Source: Thermithiobacillus plumbiphilus
GTDB lineage: Bacteria; Pseudomonadota; Gammaproteobacteria; Acidithiobacillales; Thermithiobacillaceae
Length of the DNA stretch: 64,000 nt
Direction of reading: 5' to 3'
Assembly: GCF_038070005.1 (NCBI RefSeq)
Contig: NZ_JBBPCO010000002.1
Span: 1-64,000 of the forward strand
Below, in pieces: positions 10,657 to 22,420 of this stretch. Every line of letters begins with the position of its first letter. Position 1 is the stretch's first letter. The translations under genes and the position numbers were made by a program. A model generated the notes under the pieces. That model did no database searches. It had not been told where the DNA came from and saw only the letters and a program-made list of their open reading frames with translations.

Positions 10657-11499
10657 ATGCTTACGCCGAAATTTCTGGTGCCGCAGCTAAACAGTATGTC
10701 AGTGACGGACTGGTGGCAAACACCGACCGGCAGGGGGCTCGCTATCGCCAGCCATCGCGCGCTGTCCCCCTGGATCAAGCGCCTGGCCCCGTCCCGGGTG
10801 ATGCAGCTCGGCCTCCCGCTCCTGTGGGATGCGCGCATGCCGGTGGAAGACTTCTGGCTGCTCTGTGACCCTGACTATCCAGCGCTGAGCCGGGTGGGCC
10901 TGCCTGTGCTGAAAGTCGCCGCCGATCCCTGCCGGCTCCCCTTCGACGCCGGAAGTTTCGATCTGTTGGTGCTGCCTTACCTGCTGGAGCGCAATGTGGA
11001 TCCCTATCAGGTCTTGAAGGAGTGCTATCGTGTCCTGGCACCCGAGGGATATCTGGTGGTGCTGGCCTTCAATCCGCACAGTCTGTTCAGCCTGATGCGT
11101 CACTGGCAGTTATGGCGGGGCAATCTGCGCTGGCCCTGGCAGCAGCCCTTCATGCCCGTCGGCCAGGTGCGGCGCCTGCTGATGGAGCTTGGCTTTGAAA
11201 TGCGCTCGGGCAAGTACTTCCAGTATCGTCTGCCGCTTTTGCCGCTGCATCTGCAGGCACGCAGCCAATGGCTGGAATTTGCCGGGGATCGCTGGTGGCC
11301 GACAGGGGCCAACGCCTTCATGCTGCTCGCCCAACGCCGCGAGCCTGGCTGGATACCGCCGGGTCTGTTGAAGAATGGGCTGGTGCCCGGCCTGGCTGGC
11401 GCGAAATGGAGCCCGGCGCCGGTGCGCGGCCTGTGCCGGGACAGCGATGATGAAGTCTTGCTCAGCGTGGAGAAAAAGCTTGGCTGCAAACCTCGTTGA
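10657..11499 (+). CDS. SAM-dependent methyltransferase, YafS-like
   Basis: A class I methyltransferase-like protein of about 280 residues. The SAM-binding core is degenerate, but [21 protein letters not shown] matches motif III and [19 protein letters not shown] matches the post-core block of the UbiE/COQ5 type. Position between gloB and rnhA equals that of E. coli yafS. The start may instead be the ATG at 10696, because no good ribosome site precedes 10657. Substrate unknown. Confidence 0.85.
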   Translation: MLTPKFLVPQLNSMSVTDWWQTPTGRGLAIASHRALSPWIKRLAPSRVMQLGLPLLWDARMPVEDFWLLCDPDYPALSRVGLPVLKVAADPCRLPFDAGSFDLLVLPYLLERNVDPYQVLKECYRVLAPEGYLVVLAFNPHSLFSLMRHWQLWRGNLRWPWQQPFMPVGQVRRLLMELGFEMRSGKYFQYRLPLLPLHLQARSQWLEFAGDRWWPTGANAFMLLAQRREPGWIPPGLLKNGLVPGLAGAKWSPAPVRGLCRDSDDEVLLSVEKKLGCKPR

Positions 11500-11944
11500 A
11501 ATCTTTACCGATGGCGCCTGTCGGGGCAATCCGGGGCCTGGAGGGTGGGGGGCGCTGTTGCGCTGGTCCGATCAGGAAAGGGAGTTGTCCGGCTATGAAG
11601 CAATGACCACCAACAACCGGATGGAGCTGATGGGGCCGATCCAGGCGCTGGAGGCGCTTAAGCGCCCCTGTCAGGTAAGTCTGACCTCGGACAGCCAGTA
11701 TCTGCGCAATGGCATCATGACCTGGATTCATGGCTGGAAGCGCCGTGGCTGGCGCACGGCAGACAACAAGCCGGTCAAGAATCAGGACCTCTGGGAGCGT
11801 CTCGATGCCGCGGCGCAGCGCCACCAGGTGGAATGGCACTGGGTCAGGGGACACAACGGGCATCCTGAAAATGAGCGGGCGGATCGTCTGGCGAATATGG
11901 CCATCGACAAGGCTTTCGCTATGGACAGAAAGGAGCGGGCGTGA
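11480..11944 (+). CDS. rnhA: Ribonuclease HI (TTG start)
   Basis: RNase HI cuts RNA in RNA-DNA hybrids. [19 protein letters not shown] holds the first catalytic Asp, NNRMELM the Glu, SDSQY the second Asp, and NERADRLA the last Asp, so the active site is complete. A TTG start at 11480, 8 bases after GGAG, gives 154 residues, the normal length. The upstream ATG pair at 11447 would add 11 residues inside yafS. The gene overlaps yafS by 20 bases and dnaQ by 4. Confidence 0.92.
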   Translation: MAANLVEIFTDGACRGNPGPGGWGALLRWSDQERELSGYEAMTTNNRMELMGPIQALEALKRPCQVSLTSDSQYLRNGIMTWIHGWKRRGWRTADNKPVKNQDLWERLDAAAQRHQVEWHWVRGHNGHPENERADRLANMAIDKAFAMDRKERA

Positions 11945-12663
11945 CAAGACAGGTGGTGCTGGATACGGAAACGACGGGCCTGGAGGTGCAAAAGGGCCAC
12001 AGGATCATTGAGATCGGCTGCGTCGAGGTACTCAATCGCCGGATCGGCGAACGTCACTTTCATTGTTATCTGAACCCGGAGCGGGAGATCGATGAAGGGG
12101 CCATGCTGGTGCATGGCATCAGCAATGAAATGCTGCAGGACAAGCCGCGTTTCAGGGAGATAGCAGCCGATTTCCTGGCCTTTGTGGAGGGTGCCCAGCT
12201 CATCATCCACAATGCGGCCTTCGACATGGGTTTTCTGGATCGCGAGCTGTCGCTGATGGGCGAGAAAACGCTGTCCGAGCGCTGTGACGTGATCGATACC
12301 CTCAAGTTCGCGCGCGCCCGCCACCCCGGCCAGAAAAATGATCTGGACAGCCTGTGTCGCCGCTACAGCGTCGACAACAGCCGCCGCGACAAGCACGGCG
12401 CCTTGCTGGACGCCGAGATCCTCGCCCAGGTCTATCTGACAATGACGGGTGGGCAGGTCAGCATGCTGCTCGATGCGGATACGGCTCAGGATGCCAGGGG
12501 AGCGCCCTCGAAGGCGCAAATGGCGGCACGGTTGAACGATCGGCAGGTCGGGCCGCTGCGCATCCTGCAACCGAGTCCCGATGAGCTGGCTGCCCATGCC
12601 AGTTACCTGCAGGGACTTGACAAGGAGAGCAAGGGACAATGCGTCTGGCTGGCGGAGCGATGA
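11941..12663 (+). CDS. dnaQ: DNA polymerase III epsilon subunit (proofreading)
   Basis: The 3'-5' exonuclease of the replicase. Exo I (LDTETTGL), Exo II ([11 protein letters not shown]) and Exo III with HGALLDAEI are intact in the first 180 residues of the 240-residue protein; the variable C-terminal part contacts the alpha subunit. The start is GTG, overlapping the rnhA stop by 4 bases, so the two are translationally coupled. Confidence 0.95.
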   Translation: MTRQVVLDTETTGLEVQKGHRIIEIGCVEVLNRRIGERHFHCYLNPEREIDEGAMLVHGISNEMLQDKPRFREIAADFLAFVEGAQLIIHNAAFDMGFLDRELSLMGEKTLSERCDVIDTLKFARARHPGQKNDLDSLCRRYSVDNSRRDKHGALLDAEILAQVYLTMTGGQVSMLLDADTAQDARGAPSKAQMAARLNDRQVGPLRILQPSPDELAAHASYLQGLDKESKGQCVWLAER

Positions 12664-12692
12664 AAATCAGGTCCTGAGGCAGGTGATGATTG

Positions 12693-13178
12693 ATGGTGAT
12701 CGTGATCATGGGTGTGGCGGGTTCCGGCAAGAGCACCATCGGACAGGCCCTGGCTCGGGATCTGGGCTGGGGTTTCATCGACGCGGATGACCTGCATCCG
12801 CCTGCAAACATCGAAAGGATGCGCGCCGGCCTGCCGCTGACGGATGCCGATCGGGCGCCCTGGCTGGCCGCACTGCGTGAGCTGATCGCCCGCTGTCTTG
12901 CCCAACAGCATCATGTCGTGCTTGCGGCTTCCCTGCTGAAGGCAGCATATCGGGAGGCGGTCGGGGTCGATCAGGATCAGGTACGGCTGGTCTTTCTGCA
13001 TGCCGACCCCACCCTGATCCGGCAACGTCTCGAGAAGCGCCAGGGGCACTTCATGGCAGCAGTGATGCTGGACAGCCAGCTTGCCACGCTGGAAGTACCC
13101 GATACAGGTTTGAGGGTGGACGCCTCGCAACCACAAGCACAGATCGTGACAGCGATTCGCCGGGGAGTGTCACTCTAA
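12693..13178 (+). CDS. gntK: Gluconokinase-like P-loop kinase
   Basis: The 161-residue protein has the Walker A motif GVAGSGKST at residues 7-15, DADDLHPPANIERMRAG (typical of gluconate kinases), then LTDADRAPWL and a lid region with HFM. This fits GntK, which phosphorylates gluconate to 6-phosphogluconate. No gluconate transporter or edd/eda lies nearby, so the physiological role is uncertain. ATG 12693 is preferred over the adjacent TTG at 12690. Confidence 0.88.
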   Translation: MVIVIMGVAGSGKSTIGQALARDLGWGFIDADDLHPPANIERMRAGLPLTDADRAPWLAALRELIARCLAQQHHVVLAASLLKAAYREAVGVDQDQVRLVFLHADPTLIRQRLEKRQGHFMAAVMLDSQLATLEVPDTGLRVDASQPQAQIVTAIRRGVSL

Positions 13179-13200
13179 GAACGGTCAGAAAGGGAAAGGC

Positions 13201-13968
13201 ATGGACTTCGGAGCGCACGGCCTGTGGGCCTGGCTGGGGCTGGTATTTGCGCTGGGCTTGCGCCACGGCATCGACCCCGATCATCTGGCGAGCATCGATG
13301 CCCTGACCCGGCTTCATGCTGATACACGGCCGCGTCTGGCCCGGCGCGCAGGCTTGTACTTTGCACTGGGACACGGTCTGGTGGTCACGCTGGTGGCGGT
13401 CCTGGTCAGCACCCTGATGCAGCAGGCCCGCATACCTGGATGGTTCGAAGGACTGGGCATCTGGAGTTCGGTGATTCTGCTGACCGTGCTTGGCTCGGCC
13501 AATATCTGGAATGCCCGGCGAGGCGGGCAGCAAATCATCGGCTTGAAAAGCAGGTTGTTTGCTCCTCTGCTGCGGGTGCAGGGGCCGGGTGCGGTGATAC
13601 TGGTGGGGGCCCTGTTCGCCCTGGCCTTTGATACCCTGAGCCAGACTGCAGTCTGGACACTGGCGGCCGGTTCCCATGGGCAGTGGGCGGCGGCGCTTCT
13701 GGGGCTGAGCTTTACTCTGGGCATGGTGTTGCCGGATGGCCTGAACGGTCGACTGCTGGCCGGGCTCCTGCGCCGCAATGGCTCGCCCGCCCGTGCCGCG
13801 GGCTTTGTCGTCGGCCTGATCAGCCTCGCGATGGCGGCATTTGAAGCCTATGGCTTCCTGCTGCCGCGGCAAGGGGCCTGGATGGCAGGAAGAGAATGGC
13901 TTCTTAGTTTGTTCCTGCTGCTGCTCCTGCCATTGCTCTTGCTGGGCAGGCGGTCGGAGAACAGTTGA
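13201..13968 (+). CDS. Nickel/cobalt permease-like membrane protein (NiCoT family)
   Basis: A 255-residue integral membrane protein with about seven hydrophobic segments. RHGIDPDHLASID near residues 21-33 matches the NiCoT signature H-x4-DH that selects Ni or Co. LGHGLVV near 57 matches the second signature, in which a Ser is normally found after the His. It is likely an uptake or export permease for Ni2+ or a related metal. No hydrogenase or urease gene is near. Confidence 0.8.
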   Translation: MDFGAHGLWAWLGLVFALGLRHGIDPDHLASIDALTRLHADTRPRLARRAGLYFALGHGLVVTLVAVLVSTLMQQARIPGWFEGLGIWSSVILLTVLGSANIWNARRGGQQIIGLKSRLFAPLLRVQGPGAVILVGALFALAFDTLSQTAVWTLAAGSHGQWAAALLGLSFTLGMVLPDGLNGRLLAGLLRRNGSPARAAGFVVGLISLAMAAFEAYGFLLPRQGAWMAGREWLLSLFLLLLLPLLLLGRRSENS

Positions 13969-14010
13969 GGTGTTTGGAATAGCAGTATGGCCATGCAGAC
14001 GGGCCTGAAT

Positions 14011-14274
14011 TCAAGCCCGTCCGGCACGGTTCTTGTCGATGATGGCAAACAGGATCAGCAGAAAGGCCATCAGTCGAAGAATGTAGAGTCCAGTGTAGTA
14101 AAACTCCTGCCCCTCATCCACGAACGCCAGTCCGATGCGATTGATGCCCAGGATGACAAAGGCCATGGCGAAGAACAGGAACAGCCGATCACTGCTTTTC
14201 TTCCAGAACTTGAGAAAAAACAGCCCCGCAGCCAGATGTGCCATGGCGATGGCGCCGGTCAGGAAACCATACAT
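14011..14274 (-). CDS. Small membrane protein, DUF5985 type (distal copy)
   Basis: An 87-residue protein with three hydrophobic segments and a charged FLKFWKKSSDRLF loop, like the DUF5985 family, whose function is unknown. It is the third gene of a leftward unit after the winged-helix gene and its paralogue at 14314. An inverted repeat GACGGGC/GCCCGTC (13998-14004 with 14015-14021) overlaps its stop. Confidence 0.75.
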   Translation of the reverse strand: MYGFLTGAIAMAHLAAGLFFLKFWKKSSDRLFLFFAMAFVILGINRIGLAFVDEGQEFYYTGLYILRLMAFLLILFAIIDKNRAGRA

Positions 14275-14313
14275 ACTATGTCCCTTTTCCCGAGGTATAG
14301 CCGGAGAATGTGT

Positions 14314-14580
14314 TCATTCGGTGTCCCAGATCAATCCGTAGAGCAGAAAGGAAAGACCTATCAGGGCAGGCAATAGTCTCTCCAGACTGAAGTCGATAAC
14401 ATTGGGCAACATCACCATGTCGACATAAAGCAGTACATTGTTCAAGCCGAGGCCGACAAAGCAGAGGCTGCTCCACAAGAGAAGACGGGCACGGCTTTTC
14501 CAGTAACCGCGCAGCAGCAGGATGGCACAGGCCACGCTGGTAGCGGCACACAGCAGGTACACGATTTCGGCAGCACTCAT
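14314..14580 (-). CDS. Small membrane protein, DUF5985 type (proximal copy)
   Basis: An 88-residue protein with three predicted membrane segments and a YWKSRARLLLW basic loop. It is a paralogue of the protein encoded at 14011-14274 (shared layout, including S/K-R-x-L-F/L-W and GLNNVLLYVD versus GINRIGLAFVD). It overlaps the upstream winged-helix gene by 4 bases, so the three genes are one operon. Function unknown. Confidence 0.75.
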   Translation of the reverse strand: MSAAEIVYLLCAATSVACAILLLRGYWKSRARLLLWSSLCFVGLGLNNVLLYVDMVMLPNVIDFSLERLLPALIGLSFLLYGLIWDTE

Positions 14581-14975
14581 TCAGGCTTGTCCTTTCGTAG
14601 CCGGAAGGCATCGGCAAAGACCCGGATATTGTCGATGGGCTTGGAGAAGATCAGGTTGATGACGCTCATGCGTCTTTCCGCATAGATGTGCGATAACCCT
14701 GCGACCTTGCGGTTCAGTTCCGTGTCGGATTCATTAAAGTAATAGTGGTGCTCATCATTCGAGCTGGTGCATGCCAGCATGCGCTGGGCACAGAGATCCT
14801 GCAGGCGGTTTTCTACCGATTGCCTGTCACCACGTAATTCCTGGGCAATTTCTATAGCGGTCCAGGATCGTCCGGTGTCGCGATGCAGCAGCAACAGTAT
14901 CTCGAGCTGCTCGACGGAGTGGATGTGCTTTATGAGAAAATCGTTGATTTCTTGCGGAAAACCATCTGATGCCAC
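14577..14975 (-). CDS. Winged-helix regulator-like protein of the DUF5985 operon
   Basis: A 132-residue protein predicted soluble. Residues 20-75 look like a winged helix (VEQLEILLLLHRDTGRSWTA, then an ELRGDRQSVENRLQDL recognition-helix-like stretch). The C-terminal third is basic. It probably regulates the two membrane proteins it is co-transcribed with. The divergent copA promoter lies upstream, so control of that region is possible but unproven. Confidence 0.7.
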   Translation of the reverse strand: MASDGFPQEINDFLIKHIHSVEQLEILLLLHRDTGRSWTAIEIAQELRGDRQSVENRLQDLCAQRMLACTSSNDEHHYYFNESDTELNRKVAGLSHIYAERRMSVINLIFSKPIDNIRVFADAFRLRKDKPE

Positions 14976-15256
14976 TGGAGCTCCCCGGTTGCACCCAGTT
15001 CAATAGCCTCTGAGTTTTTTCGTCAGTCCAAGGTGGAGTATCAACCTTACACGATTTATCCTGAAAAGCCCACCCCGGAGTAGGCGGGGCAGCAGGACTG
15101 GACCCGGTCCCGAGTGCCGCTCTGGCAGGCAAGGCGCCGTATGTGCAGGTAGCTGAACAAATCAGAATTTTGCCCTCGTCTCGGGGTCTATTGTATTTAT
15201 AGTGCATACTTCTGATCTGGGAAATTTCTCTCGCAGGATCGGAACAAGGAGCGGAC
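14976..15256. promoter_or_regulatory. Divergent intergenic region between the winged-helix operon and copA
   Basis: This 281-base gap has no gene. It holds an inverted repeat AAGGT-N9-ACCTT at 15030-15048, close to the leftward operon, and another, GGACC-C-GGTCC, near 15099. Before copA there is TATAGT near 15196. CueR-type operators are dyads, but neither repeat matches closely enough to name a regulator. The copA ribosome site AAGGAG ends the region. Confidence 0.35.
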
Positions 15257-17677
15257 ATGAGCGAAAAACGCATTGATCTGCCCGTAGAGGGCATGACCTG
15301 CGGCGCCTGTGCGGTACGGGTCGAACGGCAATTGAATCGCTTGCCGGGCGTCGAGGCGGCGGTCAACTATGGCAACGAGCAGGCCAGCGTGCGCTTTGAC
15401 CCGGCCCAGACCCAGCTTTCGGAGATGCTTGCGGCCATCGAGAAGGCGGGTTATGCCGTGCCGAACGCCCGGGCGCAACTGGCGATCGAGGGCATGACCT
15501 GCGCCACCTGCGCAGGCAGGGTGGAGCGCGCGCTCAAGCGTCTGCCAGGCGTGCAGTCCGCCGAGGTCAATCTCGCCAGCGAACAGGCCTTCGTGACCTA
15601 TGTTCCCGGCGCGATCAGCGTCGATGAGATGATCCGCGCCGTAACCAACGCCGGCTACGGCGCTACGCTACTGGAAGGCGATGCCCAGGCCCAGGCCGAG
15701 GCGCGTCAGGCCGAAACCCTGCAGCGCGAGATGCGGCGCTTCGTGATCAGCGCCCTGCTGACCCTGCCCTTTGTGATCCAGATGCTCGCCATGCCCTTTG
15801 GCAATGCCTTCATGCTGCCGGGCTGGCTGCAGTTGCTGCTCGCCACGCCGGTGCAGTTCTGGGTGGGCTGGCGCTTTTACCGCGGCGGCTATCATGCCCT
15901 GCGCGGCGGCAGCGCCAACATGGATGTGCTGGTAGCACTCGGTACCAGTGCCGCCTATGCCTATAGCGCCGCGGTGCTGCTGGCTGGCACGGGCGGGCAT
16001 CTCTATTTCGAGGCCAGCACCGCCATCATCACCCTGGTGTTGATGGGCAAGCTGCTCGAAGCCCGCGCCAAGCAGCAGACCACCGCTGCGATCCGCGCCC
16101 TGCTGGCGCTGCAGCCGGATACCGCCACCCGGCTGGAGGCGGATGGCCGCGAGGTGGCCGTGCCGGTGGCGCAGCTGCGCGAGGGGGATCGCTTCGTGGT
16201 GCGGCCCGGTGAGCGCATCGCGGTGGATGGCGCCGTGCTGGAGGGACAGGCTCGGGTGGACGAGTCCATGCTGACCGGCGAGAGCCTGCCGGTGAGCAAG
16301 CAGACTGGCGACAAGGTCTATGCCGCGACTACCAACCAGAATGGCCGTCTGGTGGTGCAGGCCACTGGTGTTGGCGAGCATACCGCGCTGGCTGCCATCG
16401 TCAGGCTGGTGCAGGCCGCCCAGGGCTCCAAGGCGCCGGTGCAGCGCCTGGCCGACCGCATCAGCGCGGTCTTCGTGCCGGTGGTGATCAGTATAGCCCT
16501 GCTGACCTTTGTCGGCTGGTTCTTCGTGGCCGGATTCACGCCGGCCCTGGTCAATGCCGTGGCCGTGCTGGTGATCGCCTGCCCCTGCGCGCTGGGGCTT
16601 GCCACGCCCACCGCCATCATGGTGGGGAGCGGCCAGGGCGCGCAAAGCGGCATCCTGATCAAGAATGCCGTGGCCCTGGAGCAGGCCAGCCACATTCAGA
16701 CCCTGGTGTTCGACAAGACCGGCACCCTGACCGCCGGCAAGCCGGCAGTGGTGGACATGCTGGCGTTGGAGGGCGCCACGGAAGACGAGCTGCTCGTCTG
16801 GGCGGCCAGCGCCGAACAGGGTTCCGAGCATCCGCTCGGGCGCGCCATCCTGGCGGCGGCGCAGACGCGCGGCTTGGCCTTGCACCCGCTGACGCATTTC
16901 GAGGCGCTAGCGGGCAGGGGCCTGGCGGCGGAGATCGACGGACATCGGGTACAGGTCGGTTCCGCCCGGCTGGTACCCTTTCCCGCGGCGCAGCAGAGCA
17001 GGCTTCAGGATTGGGAAGGCCGGGCTCGCACCGTGGTCGGCGTGACCCTGGATGACCGGCTGCTTGGCTTCATTGCCATTGCCGATCCCTTGCGCCCCAG
17101 CGCCGCGCCCGCCGTGGCACGCCTGCGCGAGATGGGCCTGCGCGTGCTGATGCTTACTGGTGACAACACGCGCACGGCCGAGGCCATTGCCCGCGAACTG
17201 CAGCTCGATGGTTACTTTGCCGAGATGCTGCCGGCGGACAAGAGTGAAAAGATTGCCGCCCTGCGCGCCGAAGGCCAGATCGTCGGCATGGTTGGGGATG
17301 GCATCAACGACGCCCCGGCACTGGCGGGCGCGGATGTCGGCATTGCCATCGGCTCCGGCACGGATGTGGCCATGGCCGCTGCCGATCTGACGCTGATGCG
17401 CCCGGATCTCCTGAGCGTGGTCGATGCCCTGCGTCTGTCCCAGGCGACACTCGGGAAAATCCGGCAGAATCTTTTCTTTGCCTTCATCTATAATGTGCTG
17501 GGCATTCCGCTGGCGGCACTCGGGTTCCTCAATCCGGTGATCGCGGGCGCGGCCATGGCCATGAGTTCGGTTTCCGTGGTGAGCAATTCCCTGCTTCTGA
17601 AGCGCTGGCGCGCGATCAGCCAGGCAGGCGAACCGGACATCCAGACAATACATGAACCCCAGAGCAAAGGAGCCTGA
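15257..17677 (+). CDS. copA: Cu(I)-exporting P1B-type ATPase CopA
   Basis: An 806-residue copper pump. Two N-terminal metal-binding domains carry GMTCGAC (about 13-19) and GMTCATC (about 79-85). The membrane CPC motif (IACPCALG) is near residue 441, the phosphorylated Asp in DKTGTLT near 485, SEHPLG near 528 and GDGINDAP near 680. CPC plus two CxxC domains indicates Cu(I)/Ag(I) export from the cytoplasm. It is followed after 2 bases by a CopZ chaperone. Confidence 0.95.
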   Translation: MSEKRIDLPVEGMTCGACAVRVERQLNRLPGVEAAVNYGNEQASVRFDPAQTQLSEMLAAIEKAGYAVPNARAQLAIEGMTCATCAGRVERALKRLPGVQSAEVNLASEQAFVTYVPGAISVDEMIRAVTNAGYGATLLEGDAQAQAEARQAETLQREMRRFVISALLTLPFVIQMLAMPFGNAFMLPGWLQLLLATPVQFWVGWRFYRGGYHALRGGSANMDVLVALGTSAAYAYSAAVLLAGTGGHLYFEASTAIITLVLMGKLLEARAKQQTTAAIRALLALQPDTATRLEADGREVAVPVAQLREGDRFVVRPGERIAVDGAVLEGQARVDESMLTGESLPVSKQTGDKVYAATTNQNGRLVVQATGVGEHTALAAIVRLVQAAQGSKAPVQRLADRISAVFVPVVISIALLTFVGWFFVAGFTPALVNAVAVLVIACPCALGLATPTAIMVGSGQGAQSGILIKNAVALEQASHIQTLVFDKTGTLTAGKPAVVDMLALEGATEDELLVWAASAEQGSEHPLGRAILAAAQTRGLALHPLTHFEALAGRGLAAEIDGHRVQVGSARLVPFPAAQQSRLQDWEGRARTVVGVTLDDRLLGFIAIADPLRPSAAPAVARLREMGLRVLMLTGDNTRTAEAIARELQLDGYFAEMLPADKSEKIAALRAEGQIVGMVGDGINDAPALAGADVGIAIGSGTDVAMAAADLTLMRPDLLSVVDALRLSQATLGKIRQNLFFAFIYNVLGIPLAALGFLNPVIAGAAMAMSSVSVVSNSLLLKRWRAISQAGEPDIQTIHEPQSKGA

Positions 17678-17679
17678 AA

Positions 17680-17889
17680 ATGGAAGAAGCCAATCTCAAG
17701 GTCAAGGGCATGACCTGCCAGCATTGCGTGCGCGCAGTCAAGAACGCTATCGAGCCCATGGCTGGCGTGAAAGCAGTCTTTGTCGACCTGCCCAATGGCG
17801 AGGTCAAGGTGCACTATGAACCCGGTCAGGCCGATCCTGCCGCCTTTCGGGCCGCCATCGAGGAAGAGGGCTACGAGGTCCTGCAATAG
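17680..17889 (+). CDS. copZ: Copper chaperone CopZ (heavy-metal-associated domain)
   Basis: A 69-residue single HMA domain with GMTCQHC at about residues 10-16. It probably delivers Cu(I) to the N-terminal domains of the CopA encoded just upstream. Two bases separate it from copA, and its stop abuts the corA start, so the three are one transcript. Confidence 0.93.
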   Translation: MEEANLKVKGMTCQHCVRAVKNAIEPMAGVKAVFVDLPNGEVKVHYEPGQADPAAFRAAIEEEGYEVLQ

Positions 17890-18984
17890 GTGGTCAGTGC
17901 GCTCGAAAATCGCGCGGCCCGGGCAGGGTTGCCGCCAGGCACCCTGCGGGGTCCGGAGCCAGCGCCGGCAAAACATCCGGAAATCAGCCTGATCCGTTAC
18001 TCCCAGGGGCATTTTGAAGAGCAGAAACTGAGTGAGCTGCCAGATGACTGCATGAAGGTCGGCCAGGAGGGCGTGATCTGGCTCGATATCCAGGGCTCAC
18101 CCGACACGGCACTGCTGGAATCCATTGGCCAGCACTGCGGCTTGCATCCTCTGGTGCTGGAGGACATCCAGAACCCGGTTCAGCGACCGAAGGCCGAGAA
18201 CTATGAGCAGCAGGTCTTCATCGTGTTGCGGGCGCTGGTCTATATCGAGAAGAAGGACCGGGTCGCCAGTCATCAGATCAGTCTGGTGCTCGCGCCCGGT
18301 CTGGTGCTGAGCTTCCATGATGGCGACCGGCCGGTATTCGAGGCGGTGCGCCAGCGGCTGCGCAATAGTCGGGGTCGCTTCCGCTCGCTCGGTGCCGATT
18401 ATCTGGTCTATGCCCTGATCGATGTGGCGGTGGACCAGTACTTTGCGGTATTGGAGCGCTTTGCCGGGCGGCTTGAGACCCTGGAAACGCGCGTGCTGCA
18501 CCATGCCACACCACAGACCCTGCAAACCATCCAGCGACTCAAGCGCGATGCCATGGCGCTGCGCAAGACCGCCTGGCCCATGCGTGAGTTGCTGGCTGAG
18601 CTTGCACGCGGGGACTTCGAGCAGTTTCGGCCGGAAACCCTGGTCTATCTACGCGACGTCTATGATCATCTCGCGGAAATCATCGACAATATCGAGAATT
18701 ATCGGGATATTCTCTCCGGCACCCTCGACATCTATCTGTCGAGTGTCAACAACCGCACCAACGAAGTCATGAAGGTGCTCACCATCATCGCCACGCTGTT
18801 TATCCCACTGACCTTCGTCACCGGCATTTTCGGTATGAATTTCAAGTACATGGCGATTCTGGACTATCCCTGGGCCTTTCCGGCGACACTCATCATCATG
18901 GGCGCGCTCGGGGTCTTGCTGCTCGGTTACTTCTGGCGCAAGGGCTGGCTGGGGGGAGGGGGCGCGCTACGCGAGCGGCGCTAG
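17890..18984 (+). CDS. corA: CorA-family divalent metal transporter
   Basis: A 364-residue protein with a large cytoplasmic N-terminal domain and two C-terminal membrane helices. The signature GMNF is at about residue 316, before the second helix; CorA pentamers carry Mg2+, Co2+ or Ni2+. The first possible start is GTG at 17890, directly after the copZ stop; the next ATG would cut the N domain. Its end overlaps the convergent NDH-2 gene by 4 bases. Confidence 0.92.
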   Translation: MVSALENRAARAGLPPGTLRGPEPAPAKHPEISLIRYSQGHFEEQKLSELPDDCMKVGQEGVIWLDIQGSPDTALLESIGQHCGLHPLVLEDIQNPVQRPKAENYEQQVFIVLRALVYIEKKDRVASHQISLVLAPGLVLSFHDGDRPVFEAVRQRLRNSRGRFRSLGADYLVYALIDVAVDQYFAVLERFAGRLETLETRVLHHATPQTLQTIQRLKRDAMALRKTAWPMRELLAELARGDFEQFRPETLVYLRDVYDHLAEIIDNIENYRDILSGTLDIYLSSVNNRTNEVMKVLTIIATLFIPLTFVTGIFGMNFKYMAILDYPWAFPATLIIMGALGVLLLGYFWRKGWLGGGGALRERR

Positions 18985-20270
18985 CTGGGTGGTTCCGGAT
19001 TCTCCTGTAGCGTGATCAGACGCGCGCCGCGGCGGTAGGTGAAATAGGACCAGCCCCACTGAATCATCACCGAGAGCCGGTTTTCAAAGCCGATCAGAAA
19101 ATAGATGTGCGCGATTAGCCACAGTATCCAGCCGAGGCGACCATCGAAGTGCAGGCGGCCGAAGTCGGCAATGGCGGCGGCCCGGCCGATAGTGGCGAGT
19201 TGGCCCTGGTCGCGGTACTGGAAATGCGGGAGCGCGGGCTGTCCCTGGATCAGCTGCTCGATCTGCTGCGCGACGTAGTGCCCCTGTTGTTTGGCCACCG
19301 GCGCGATGCCGGGCAGGTCCTGGTCACGGATGTGGGCGGTGTCGCCGATCACGAAGATCTCCGGGTGGTCCCGCAGGCTCAGGTCCGGTTCCACCCACAC
19401 TCGCCCGGCACGATCGGTATCCGCCTCGAGCCAGCGCCCGGCCGCCGAGGCGGTCACGCCAGCCGCCCAGAATACGCTGCGGGAAGCGATTTTCTCGCCA
19501 CTTTTCATCCGCACGCCGGTTTCATCGATGCAATCCACCTTCTCGCCCGTGCGCACTTCCACCCCGAGCCGCTTGAGATCGCGCAGGGCTTTCTCGATGA
19601 GATCGTCCGGAAAGCTCTGCAGGATCTTGTTGCTCGACTGGATCAGGATGATGCGCGCCGAGCGCGAATCAAAATGCCGGTACTCGCTCGGCAGGGCACT
19701 ATAGGCAAGCTCCGCGATGGAGCCCGCCATTTCCACACCGGTCGGCCCGCCGCCAACCACCACGAAGGTCAGCAGCGCCTGACGGCGGGCCGGATCGTCC
19801 TCCAGTTCCGCGCCTTCGAAGGCCAGCAGCAACTTGTTGCGGATGGCACGGGCGTCTTCCAGGGTCTTCAGGCCCGGCGCGAAGCGCTCCCAGTCATCGC
19901 GGCCAAAGTAGCTGTGGCGGGCACCCGTGGCAATGATCAGATGATCGTAAGGGATGGGCGCATGGTCCCTCAGCATGACCTCGCGCCGAGCCTTGTCCAC
20001 GCCGGTCACTTCACCCATCAGCACCTCGGCATTTTTCTGCCGGCGCAGGATGGCGCGTATCGGTTCGGCAATATCCGAGGACGACAGCGCGGCAGTGGCA
20101 ACCTGATAAAGAAGGGGCTGAAAAAGATGGTGGGCATTGCGGTCGATCACCGTGATCCGCACTGGCGCCTTGCGCAGGGCCTGGGCGGCGCTGAGGCCGC
20201 CAAAGCCGCCACCGACGATGACAACATGAGGCTGTGATTGCGGGGCTGCATCCATCCCCGCATTATTCAC
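18981..20270 (-). CDS. ndh: Type II NADH:quinone oxidoreductase (NDH-2)
   Basis: A single-subunit, non-proton-pumping NADH dehydrogenase of 429 residues. FAD-binding GGGFGGL is near residue 21 and the NADH-binding GGGPTGVEMAG near 175; AAGVTAS and the FVIGDTAH FAD site follow. The C-terminal amphipathic part (WSYFTYRRGARLIT) fits membrane attachment. The GTG at 20270 or the ATG at 20255 may be the start; a hairpin lies immediately upstream. Confidence 0.9.
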   Translation of the reverse strand: MNNAGMDAAPQSQPHVVIVGGGFGGLSAAQALRKAPVRITVIDRNAHHLFQPLLYQVATAALSSSDIAEPIRAILRRQKNAEVLMGEVTGVDKARREVMLRDHAPIPYDHLIIATGARHSYFGRDDWERFAPGLKTLEDARAIRNKLLLAFEGAELEDDPARRQALLTFVVVGGGPTGVEMAGSIAELAYSALPSEYRHFDSRSARIILIQSSNKILQSFPDDLIEKALRDLKRLGVEVRTGEKVDCIDETGVRMKSGEKIASRSVFWAAGVTASAAGRWLEADTDRAGRVWVEPDLSLRDHPEIFVIGDTAHIRDQDLPGIAPVAKQQGHYVAQQIEQLIQGQPALPHFQYRDQGQLATIGRAAAIADFGRLHFDGRLGWILWLIAHIYFLIGFENRLSVMIQWGWSYFTYRRGARLITLQENPEPPS

Positions 20271-20299
20271 GGCGGATACCGGGATGGTATCCGCCTTTT
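20271..20299. terminator. Perfect hairpin between acs and ndh, with an overlapping second hairpin
   Basis: GGCGGATACC (20271-20280) pairs with GGTATCCGCC (20285-20294), followed on the plus strand by TTTTT and another GGCGG (20300-20304). CCGCC can therefore pair with either flank. On the plus strand it looks like a terminator, but the adjacent genes run leftward. In acs-ndh mRNA it lies directly before the ndh start. Confidence 0.5.
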
Positions 20300-20312
20300 T
20301 GGCGGAAACCTT

Positions 20313-22271
<1,959 letters not shown>

Positions 22272-22420
22272 GGTATCTCCTGCTTTATTGAGGTAGAGGG
22301 CAATGGTAGTGACTTGTGCTGGTTTCGCCAAGCCCCGTGCGCGGTCCAGCCGCTACCAAGGGTGGATAGGCTCATGATGCACATCGGCTAGAATGATGCG
22401 ACAACTCAGGGAGGGGACGC

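Noticed and set aside
13998-14021. Terminator for the DUF5985 operon
   Set aside because: The inverted repeat overlaps the stop codon and has no T-run on the minus strand.
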